Assembly (NCBI GenBank): GCA_003819755.1
Contig: RPQK01000292.1
Location: forward strand, 1-8,643
From: Acidobacteriota bacterium
Lineage (GTDB): Bacteria > Acidobacteriota > UBA6911 > RPQK01
Length of the DNA stretch: 8,643 nt
Direction of reading: 5' to 3'
Positions 1 to 5,141 of this stretch are shown here, piece after piece. A program made the position numbers and the translations under genes. The notes under the pieces were generated by a model, which was not told the origin of the DNA, searched no databases, and saw only the letters and a program-made list of their open reading frames with translations. Positions within the stretch are counted from its first letter, which is position 1, and each line of letters begins with the position of its first letter.

Positions 1-1
1 A

Positions 2-655
2 TTCGTGCTCCAGGATTTCGACATCCTCGTCGTCGCCCACAAGGTCGTCTCGAAGGCGGAAGGTCGGATCGTCCCGTTGAGCCAGGTGAGGCCGTCCGAG
101 CAGGCGACTGACTGGGCAGCCGGCTGCGGAAAAGACCCCCGCCTGATTGACCTTGCCCTGCGGGAGGCCGTACGCGTCGTCAGGATGGAAAACGGCATCC
201 TGATCACCGAGACACGGCACGGCTTTGTCTGTGCGAATTCCGGCGTCGACACTTCGAACGTGCCTGCCGGTTATGCGGTCCTTCTCCCGGAGGATCCCGA
301 TCGTTCCGCCGAAGAGCTGAGAAAGACCCTCAGCAATGCTCTTCAGGTGCAACTCGCCGTCGTCGTTTCCGACACTTTCGGGCGTCCCTGGCGGGAGGGG
401 CTCGTCAATGTCGCTATTGGGGTCGCGGGTTTTGGTCCTGTTACCGACTACCGGGGAGAACCGGACTCATTTGGGAAGACGATGCGGGCCAGCGTGATTG
501 CTTCGGCGGATGAGTTGGCCGGTGCCGCCGAAATCGTCATGGGGAAAACCCGTCGTGTTCCGGCGGCGATCGTTCGAGGGTTCAGCTGGGGCGCGAATCG
601 CCAGGGAAGCGGCAGGCAGCTGCTGAGGCCGGCGAGCGCTGACCTGTTCAGATAG
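2..655 (+). CDS. cofE: Coenzyme F420-0:L-glutamate ligase (CofE), 5' end missing
   Basis: CofE adds L-glutamate residues to F420-0 using GTP, the late step that builds the gamma-glutamyl tail of the cytosolic deazaflavin cofactor F420. The reading frame is open from base 2 and stops with TAG at 653-655, giving 217 visible residues. The first visible stretch, DILVVAHKVVSKAEGRIV, is a conserved segment that normally lies about 30-40 residues from the N-terminus, so about 25-30 residues and the real start lie left of the window. The GTG at 5 is not the start. Other family signatures are GKDPRLIDLALREA, ETRHGFVCANSGVDTSN, the strongly conserved VSDTFGRPWREGLVNVAIGV, and the C-terminal VMGKTRRVPAAIVRG. 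With the missing part the length would be about 245 residues, which fits the single-domain CofE form without the C-terminal nitroreductase-like extension of the mycobacterial FbiB. The family call is very secure. Other F420 biosynthesis genes, if clustered, would be to the left. Confidence 0.95.
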   Translation, partial: FVLQDFDILVVAHKVVSKAEGRIVPLSQVRPSEQATDWAAGCGKDPRLIDLALREAVRVVRMENGILITETRHGFVCANSGVDTSNVPAGYAVLLPEDPDRSAEELRKTLSNALQVQLAVVVSDTFGRPWREGLVNVAIGVAGFGPVTDYRGEPDSFGKTMRASVIASADELAGAAEIVMGKTRRVPAAIVRGFSWGANRQGSGRQLLRPASADLFR

Positions 656-660
656 ACCCG

Positions 661-1818
661 TTATTCCCCATAAGCGATTCGGTAAATCACGCCCGCTTCA
701 TCATCCGAGACCAAGAGGGCCCCATCCGGCATAACCAGGACATCGACTGGGCGCCCCCACGCGTCGTCACCCTGCAGCCAGCCTTCGGCAAAGACCTTAT
801 AATCGACCGCCTTGCCGCCTTCAAGCCGGACAACCGTTACTCGGTATCCAAGAGGCGTGGAGCGGTTCCAGGAACCGTGTTCCGCAATGAATATCTGGTT
901 CTTGTATTCGGCCGGAAACATGGACCCCGTGTAGAAACGCATCCCCAGCGCGGCGACGTGGGGGCCAAGCTTCTGTTCCGGCGGAGTGAACTCGCTGCAG
1001 GGCCGCCGGCTTCCAAACTCAGGATCGGAGACGTCTCCACCCTGGCAGAAGGGAAAGCCGAAATGCATGCCCGGCTGCGGAGCTTGATTCAGCTCGTCCG
1101 GTGGCACGTCGTCGCCCAAGAGGTCCCTTCCGTTGTCCGTGAACCAGAGGGCCTTGGTCTCGGGATGCCAATCAAAACCGACCGTGTTGCGAACGCCCTG
1201 AGCGAAGACTTCGAGGCCCGAGCCGTCAGGTTTGATCCGGGTGATCGACGCGTAGCGCTTGTCATCCTGCAGGCAAACGTTGCAGGGGGCACCGACCGGA
1301 ACATAGAGCCAGCCGTCGGGGCCGAAGGCGATGAACTTCCAACCATGATGTTCGTCGGAAGGGTAGGAATCGTTGATCACCACGGGCTTCGGCGGATTCT
1401 GAAGACTGGATTCGATATTGTCGTACCGCGTGATTCTGTTGATTTCGCCTACGTAGAGAGAGCCGTCCTTGAAGGCCACTCCGTTAGGGGAGTTCAATCC
1501 GCTGGCGATCTTGAAGACCTTGTCTGCTTTCCCGTCATTGTTGCCGTCTTGCACGGCGTAAACCGAATCATCCCTTGTTCCTACAAACAAAGTACCTTGC
1601 GCTCCCCGCGTGAGCGAGCGCGCATTGGGAATCTGGTCTGCGAAGACCGATATTCGAAATCCCTGGGGCAAGCGGATTCGTTCGAGCGGCATCGGTCCGC
1701 CCGGCTCATTTGTCTGCGCTGGCGAGCTTTCCCTTGTGGAGCAAAAAGAGAAAGACAAGACGAACAAAAAGGGCAACTCAAAGAGGATTCGAACGCCTGA
1801 TCCCTTTGATCCAATCAT
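661..1818 (-). CDS. Exported PQQ-dependent sugar (sorbosone-type) dehydrogenase, probable lipoprotein
   Basis: This is a glucose/L-sorbosone dehydrogenase-family beta-propeller, which in characterised members oxidises aldoses or related sugars with PQQ outside the cytoplasm. From the ATG at 1818 it has 385 residues. A hydrophobic segment at about 10-25 ends in LSFSFC, so it is exported and may be lipidated on Cys26, although Phe at -1 makes a poor lipobox. The propeller begins near residue 48. Signatures are ARSLTRGAQGTLFVGTR (67-82), DEHHGWKFIAFGPDGWLYV (155-173; one His is the likely catalytic base), GAPCNVC (176-182), GVRNTVGFDWHPE (208-220) and the closing WGRPVDVLVMPDGALLVSDD (354-373). 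DGNNDGKAD (91-99) resembles a DxNxDGxxD calcium loop. The frame is open to 1944, but 1818 is preferred: GAGG lies 6 nt upstream, the signal peptide follows directly, and the longer form would overlap nhaA by 70 bp. It is the last gene of the doxX-nhaA unit. The substrate cannot be read from sequence. Confidence 0.88.
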   Translation of the reverse strand: MIGSKGSGVRILFELPFLFVLSFSFCSTRESSPAQTNEPGGPMPLERIRLPQGFRISVFADQIPNARSLTRGAQGTLFVGTRDDSVYAVQDGNNDGKADKVFKIASGLNSPNGVAFKDGSLYVGEINRITRYDNIESSLQNPPKPVVINDSYPSDEHHGWKFIAFGPDGWLYVPVGAPCNVCLQDDKRYASITRIKPDGSGLEVFAQGVRNTVGFDWHPETKALWFTDNGRDLLGDDVPPDELNQAPQPGMHFGFPFCQGGDVSDPEFGSRRPCSEFTPPEQKLGPHVAALGMRFYTGSMFPAEYKNQIFIAEHGSWNRSTPLGYRVTVVRLEGGKAVDYKVFAEGWLQGDDAWGRPVDVLVMPDGALLVSDDEAGVIYRIAYGE

Positions 1819-1844
1819 TATTGACCTCACAGTAATTCTTACAA

Positions 1845-1863
1845 GTTGCCTCGATGAGGCGAC
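1845..1863 (-). other. Small stem-loop between nhaA and the sugar dehydrogenase
   Basis: The bases GTTGCCTC-GAT-GAGGCGAC form a short inverted repeat with a perfect 5-bp GCCTC/GAGGC core and a 3-base loop. In a leftward transcript the outer arm carries one C-A mismatch. The hairpin begins 12 bases after the nhaA stop and is followed by UUGUAAG rather than a clean U tract. It is therefore a weak terminator or attenuator candidate at best. It may reduce read-through or protect the nhaA mRNA end within the operon. It could also be chance. Confidence 0.25.
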
Positions 1864-1874
1864 TGAAGAGAACG

Positions 1875-3218
1875 TCAATCGTTCTCCCTTGCCGGTGCGC
1901 GGAATTGACGGAGCAGAACGGCGCCGATACAGGCGGACAGACAAGATGCGATCAGTATGCCGGCTTTGGACACTTCGATAAGGTCACTTCCTGGAAACGC
2001 CAGGTTGGCGATGAAGAGAGACATCGTAAAGCCGATCCCGGCCAGGCAGCCGCCTGCAAAGATCTGTTTCCAGGAAACCCCCTCGCCGAGAGTTGCCAGG
2101 CCGCTGCGGACAGCCAGCCAGGAAAAGAGAGTAATTCCGATAGGCTTTCCGATCGAAAGCCCTCCCATTATTCCCAGGCTGGCCGGGTGCAGGATGACGA
2201 GTCCCTCGCTCAAATCCAGTCCCGCGTTGGCGAGAGCGAATAGAGGCATGACCACGAACGTCGACCAGGGGCTGAGGGTATGTTCCAGGCGCTGCATGGG
2301 AGTCTGAGCCGATTCGGAAATCTCCTCCAGGCTCTCCAGGATCGCTTGCTCTTCACTCGTGTTGGGGCGGAGATCGATGCTGGACTGCTTGCCTTCCAGT
2401 TCTTTCAGCAGGAAGCGTCCCCGCTCAACGACATCACGGGTCGCCAGCCTGGTTCTTGCCGGGATAGCGAGAGCGAGGAGAACGCCTGCGATCGTGCTGT
2501 GAATACCCGACTTCAGGAAGGCTAGCCAGAGGGCTATTCCGAGGAGTGCGTAGACAAGCGGGTGGCGGACCCCCAGGAAATTACAGGCGAGCAGGAACAA
2601 GAAGATCAACCCGGCAATACCCAGGCTGCCCCAGCCGATCTTCTCGCTGTAGAACAGGGCGATCACCAGGACAGCGCCGAGGTCGTCAACGATGGCCAGA
2701 GCAGTAAGGAAGACTTTCAGCGAAAAAGGGACGGCACGCCCGAGAATCGTCAGGACCCCGATGGTGAAGGCGATATCCGTTGCCATCGGGATGCCCCACC
2801 CGGATTGCCCCGGGCCTCCGGCATTGAACAGCAGGTAAATGGCGGCAGGTGCCAGCATTCCTCCGAGAGCTGCGGCCGCCGGCAGCGTGGCTTTCTTCAC
2901 CGAAGACAGCTCGCCGATGATCAATTCCCGCTTTATCTCCAGTCCGACCACGAAGAAGAACACGACCATCAGAGCGTCATTGATCCAGTGGCTGAGCGTT
3001 TTTGAAAGCTCAAAGCCGGCGAACGAGACCGCGATTGGGATCTCAAGGAAGCCATGGTAGCTTTCGCGGGCGAAATTCGCCCAGAGCAGGGCGACTACGG
3101 CCGCCGCCAGCAGGAGAATTCCGCCGCTTGCCTGGAGGGACGTGAACCTCAGGAAGGGATCCAGGAGGATATCAATCGGCCGTTTCCTCCTTGCGAGCTT
3201 ACGCACTCCTTGAACCAC
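1875..3218 (-). CDS. nhaA: Na+/H+ antiporter NhaA, long-loop form
   Basis: NhaA is an inner-membrane antiporter that expels Na+ (or Li+) in exchange for protons and so controls cytoplasmic pH and sodium. The 447-residue product shows the full family pattern: a polar start, then TM1 at FTSLQASGGILLLAAAVVALLWAN. VGLEIKREL is at 91-99 and TDIAFTIGVL at 147-156 (Asp148 matches E. coli Asp133). The ion-binding Asp pair in AIVDDLGAVLVIALF is Asp178/179 (E. coli Asp163/164). SGIHSTIAG carries His240 (E. coli His225), and SIGKPIGITLFSWLAVR carries Lys358 (E. coli Lys300). All key residues are present. A charged, Glu-rich stretch at about 256-308 makes it roughly 40-50 residues longer than the E. coli protein between the SGIHSTIAG and RLEHTLSPW helices. 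The start is GTG at 3216-3218, with AAGGGGG 9 nt upstream. It begins 21 bp after the doxX stop, so co-transcription is likely. The stop is TGA at 1875-1877. Confidence 0.95.
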   Translation of the reverse strand: MVQGVRKLARRKRPIDILLDPFLRFTSLQASGGILLLAAAVVALLWANFARESYHGFLEIPIAVSFAGFELSKTLSHWINDALMVVFFFVVGLEIKRELIIGELSSVKKATLPAAAALGGMLAPAAIYLLFNAGGPGQSGWGIPMATDIAFTIGVLTILGRAVPFSLKVFLTALAIVDDLGAVLVIALFYSEKIGWGSLGIAGLIFLFLLACNFLGVRHPLVYALLGIALWLAFLKSGIHSTIAGVLLALAIPARTRLATRDVVERGRFLLKELEGKQSSIDLRPNTSEEQAILESLEEISESAQTPMQRLEHTLSPWSTFVVMPLFALANAGLDLSEGLVILHPASLGIMGGLSIGKPIGITLFSWLAVRSGLATLGEGVSWKQIFAGGCLAGIGFTMSLFIANLAFPGSDLIEVSKAGILIASCLSACIGAVLLRQFRAPAREND

Positions 3219-3239
3219 CGTCTAACGCCCCCTTCTCTT

Positions 3240-3650
3240 CTACCGTCTGTTGCGTGCGATGGACGTGCCTTGAATGTAAGCGTCAAGGCTCCACCTGCCC
3301 CCTCCGTGAGCCATGATGTAAAGAAAGGCAAACATGTAGAGAAGGGCCGGCTCTCCTCCATTTTGAATCGGCAAAACTGCCTGCTTGGCGTGGACGGTCA
3401 GGTAGGCCGCCGCCATCAGCAGGGTGCAAAACAGACCGGCGACCGGGGTGAACAGGCCGAGGGCGATTGCCAGCCCGCCAAAGAACTCGATAACGCCTGC
3501 CACGCCCAGCCGGCTAGCCAGCTCGACCCGCTCTCCTCCAAACAACCCGAAAAGTTTTTGGGCGCCGTGACACCAGAAAAGAATGCCAAATGCGATGCGC
3601 ATCAGGGCATACAGCGGCGCGGCCAGCTGCCCAAAGAGTGTGAGCATCAT
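3240..3650 (-). CDS. DoxX-family integral membrane protein
   Basis: This is a 136-residue, four-helix membrane protein of the DoxX family. Hydrophobic segments lie at about 12-33, 48-66, 69-87 and 101-117. Family signatures are ALMRIAFGILFWCHGAQKLFG near the N-terminus, GVAGVIEFFGGLAIALGLFTP (49-69) and the C-terminal NGGEPALLYMFAFLY followed by GGGRWSLDAYI (117-127). DoxX proteins take their name from an archaeal quinol oxidase subunit. In bacteria they occur widely and have been linked to redox or thiol homeostasis, but the function of this copy is unknown. The start is ATG at 3648-3650 (a second ATG follows directly), with AAGGAG at 3659-3664 and an 8-nt spacer, so the start is well supported. 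It is the first gene of the leftward unit, ahead of nhaA. Length is normal and the gene is intact. Confidence 0.88.
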   Translation of the reverse strand: MMLTLFGQLAAPLYALMRIAFGILFWCHGAQKLFGLFGGERVELASRLGVAGVIEFFGGLAIALGLFTPVAGLFCTLLMAAAYLTVHAKQAVLPIQNGGEPALLYMFAFLYIMAHGGGRWSLDAYIQGTSIARNRR

Positions 3651-3702
3651 GGGGTGCTCTCCTTTTTTGATATTCGACCAAGGCGAGAGTGCCTAACCAC
3701 AT

Positions 3703-3731
3703 ATAATGCAATAAAAAGCGGGAAAGGACAA
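3703..3731 (-). promoter_or_regulatory. Candidate promoter for doxX-nhaA-dehydrogenase
   Basis: Read leftward there is TTGTCC (3726-3731), a 17-bp spacer and CATTAT (3703-3708); one base further on, the -10 could also be read as ATTATA. Transcription would begin near 3696, leaving about 45 nt of leader before the doxX start with its strong SD. The same stretch contains a perfect TATAAT on the opposite strand (3702-3707), but that has no good -35 at normal spacing. This rests on motif inspection only. Confidence 0.35.
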
Positions 3732-3732
3732 A

Positions 3733-3769
3733 GCGGGGAGGTAGAGCTCCGCAAGCCCCCGCCCGCGGG
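3733..3769. repeat. GC-rich inverted repeats in the divergent control region
   Basis: GCGGGG (3733-3738) can pair with CCCCGC (3757-3762), enclosing a GAGCTC palindrome. The adjoining CCCGCGGG (3762-3769) is itself an 8-bp palindrome. These sit between the two candidate promoters of the divergent pair doxX / PPOX-F420 enzyme. They could form RNA hairpins or an operator, but the stems are short and the GC content is high, so chance is a fair explanation. Confidence 0.25.
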
Positions 3770-3783
3770 TTTCACCACCCGAT

Positions 3784-3812
3784 TTGAAGCTTCCCTTGTC
3801 CGGCGATAACAT
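3784..3812 (+). promoter_or_regulatory. Candidate promoter for the PPOX/F420-type enzyme
   Basis: TTGAAG (3784-3789) and TAACAT (3807-3812) are separated by 17 bp, each matching 4 of 6 consensus sigma-70 positions. This would place the transcript start near 3819, with a leader of about 30 nt holding the SD at 3836-3841. It is a moderate match only. Confidence 0.3.
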
Positions 3813-3835
3813 GCTGTGCAGCAAGTAATTCGAGC

Positions 3836-3841
3836 AGGAGG
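3836..3841 (+). promoter_or_regulatory. Ribosome binding site that fixes the GTG start at 3849
   Basis: A full AGGAGG lies 7 nt upstream of the GTG at 3849-3851. It decides between that start and the in-frame GTG at 3816, which has no SD. The ATG overlapping the SD at 3842 is in another frame. Confidence 0.75.
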
Positions 3842-3848
3842 ATGCGCT

Positions 3849-4250
3849 GTGTCAAATCAAGTTATTCCGGACAAATACCTGGATCTTCTTCAGAAGCCCT
3901 GTTTTGCCAACCTCGCGACCCTCATGCCGGATGGCCGGCCGCAGGTCACACCTGTCTGGTGCGATTTCGACGGAACTTACGTGGTAGTGAATTCCGCCAA
4001 AGGTCGCCAGAAAGACCGCAACATGCGGCGGGACAATCGAGTCGCGCTGTCCATCATGGATCTGCAAAACCCCTACCGGTATCTGGAGATCAGAGGCACC
4101 GTTGATGAGATCACCGAAGACGGAGCCCGGGATCACATCGACAAGATGGCCAAGAAGTACATGGGTGTGGACAAGTACCCCTATTCGCAGCCAGGCGAGG
4201 TGCGGGTGCTGTACAAGATCCGGCCCGAGAAGACGAGCTCCATGGGCTAG
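3849..4250 (+). CDS. PPOX-class F420/FMN-binding enzyme (Rv1155-like)
   Basis: This is a 133-residue split-barrel flavin/deazaflavin-binding protein of the pyridoxamine 5'-phosphate oxidase-like superfamily, closest in pattern to the Rv1155-type probable F420-dependent enzymes. Such proteins act in the cytosol, usually as dimers, and reduce diverse substrates or bind F420. Visible motifs are PCFANLATLMPDGRPQVTPVW (17-37), with the typical short-loop DGRPQVTPVW strand, NSAKGRQKDRNMRRDNRVAL (48-67), the basic cofactor-phosphate-binding region, and YRYLEIRGTVDEI (76-88). The GTG start at 3849 is chosen because of the AGGAGG at 3836-3841. Domain length is complete. The nearby CofE makes F420 a plausible cofactor, but FMN cannot be excluded from sequence. 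It is divergent from doxX, and its stop TAG (4248-4250) overlaps the stop of the convergent FRG gene within a CTAG. The substrate is unknown. Confidence 0.88.
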   Translation: MSNQVIPDKYLDLLQKPCFANLATLMPDGRPQVTPVWCDFDGTYVVVNSAKGRQKDRNMRRDNRVALSIMDLQNPYRYLEIRGTVDEITEDGARDHIDKMAKKYMGVDKYPYSQPGEVRVLYKIRPEKTSSMG

Positions 4251-5131
4251 CCCGGCTTCTTCTCGTCGATAGGATGCGAGCCCGGTTCGATCCCGGAATC
4301 CCAAGCCTCGAATCGGGCGGACGAGGAATAGTAGCGTTTCATCTCCGCCGCAACGCCGTCGAGGTCAGGAAAGAGGCGTCGCTCGTCAATCGCACATAAG
4401 TCCAGCTGATCGCGGATCAGGTCGACGCGGTCAGCGGGGATGACGAAACGCCGGAGCGCCGACTGCAGGCCGTGCTCAATGAGGATCTGATCGAACGATT
4501 TCGTCTTGTCCGAGCAGAGAGTGAAAGTGGCGGACTGGGCCACTAGGCGTGAGTCAAGCGCCGGTGGTTCCAGCATGCAGGCGAATGCTGATTCTCCGCC
4601 GGCCGGCGCAGTGAAAAGATCCCACGGCGACGAGATCCCTTTTTCCTCGAGGACCCGATCAAGATCCTGCACCAGAAAGGCTATCGGCCGAAGTTTGAAG
4701 TGAACGTGGAGTTTTTTCCAGTTCAGTTTCCAGAGAACTCTGTTGCCGGTCGCATGGCTTCCGAGCGTCGCAAAATTCGCCGCCACGAGGGGTGAATACG
4801 TCCAGTCAAGCAGGCGAGTCGGAAGACCGTGGTGCTGAGCAATGACCAAGAGCTCCCAGTCAATCGCGTGGGTCTGATGCAGGTAAGGGCGCGAGTATCG
4901 GATGAAGTTTCTCAGAATATGCTCTTCCAGGTGGGCCTTGGTGTGTGGGGGTGAGATGCCGCCCAGCTTGTCGAGACTCGTCAGCAGAGGGCGTGTGGCA
5001 TCCGAGTCCCCCCGGTAGACCGAGTAGTCTCTCCGACGCCCGCTGTTCGGGTCAACCTCGGTCGGCGTTACCTGATCGAGGAACTGGCCGATGGTTCGAA
5101 TCTCTGTTTCCTGGAAGTGATCAAAGGACAT
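4247..5131 (-). CDS. FRG-domain protein
   Basis: This 294-residue soluble protein carries an FRG domain, named after a conserved F/YRG motif. Here the motif is YRGDSD at 39-44, after an N-terminal stretch that starts IRTIGQFLDQV. The most diagnostic block is WELLVIAQHHGLPTRLLDWT (92-111) followed by YSPLVAANFA (112-121). Then come AQSATFTL (198-205), RRFVIPADRVDLIRDQL (227-243) and the C-terminal IDERRLFPDLDGVAAEMKRY (248-267). There is no signal peptide or membrane segment. FRG proteins are widespread, often near mobile or defence genes, and their biochemical activity is not settled; a relation to ADP-ribosyltransferase-like folds is only a hypothesis here. The ATG at 5129-5131 lies 10 bp after the malQ stop and lacks a good SD, which suggests translational coupling. 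Its stop interlocks with that of the convergent PPOX/F420 gene. The gene is intact and close in composition to its neighbours. Confidence 0.85.
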   Translation of the reverse strand: MSFDHFQETEIRTIGQFLDQVTPTEVDPNSGRRRDYSVYRGDSDATRPLLTSLDKLGGISPPHTKAHLEEHILRNFIRYSRPYLHQTHAIDWELLVIAQHHGLPTRLLDWTYSPLVAANFATLGSHATGNRVLWKLNWKKLHVHFKLRPIAFLVQDLDRVLEEKGISSPWDLFTAPAGGESAFACMLEPPALDSRLVAQSATFTLCSDKTKSFDQILIEHGLQSALRRFVIPADRVDLIRDQLDLCAIDERRLFPDLDGVAAEMKRYYSSSARFEAWDSGIEPGSHPIDEKKPG

Positions 5132-5141
5132 GTATTCCGGA

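Noticed and set aside
176..182. CNVC motif in the dehydrogenase (residues 179-182) as a haem c site
   Set aside because: The residue after the second Cys is Leu, not His, so CxxCH is not met; a disulfide is more likely. The coordinates given here are residue numbers of that protein.
877..1800. 307-codon open frame on the plus strand
   Set aside because: It is antisense to the clearly recognisable sugar dehydrogenase, shows no family motif of its own, and is explained by the GC-biased codon pattern of the real gene.
3702..3707. Perfect TATAAT on the plus strand as a promoter for the PPOX gene
   Set aside because: No acceptable -35 lies 15-19 bp upstream (the nearest T-rich hexamers are 23-29 bp away), it would give a long leader of about 135 nt, and the same bases fit a leftward promoter better.
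3054..3809. 251-codon plus-strand frame across the nhaA start, doxX and the control region
   Set aside because: It is opposite two well-supported membrane-protein genes, with low-complexity charged composition and no motifs.
4247..5131. A defence island around the FRG gene
   Set aside because: FRG proteins can occur near defence genes, but the neighbours here are malQ and a PPOX/F420 enzyme, with no nuclease, toxin-antitoxin, phage or transposon genes in view. RecD2 is a housekeeping repair helicase.
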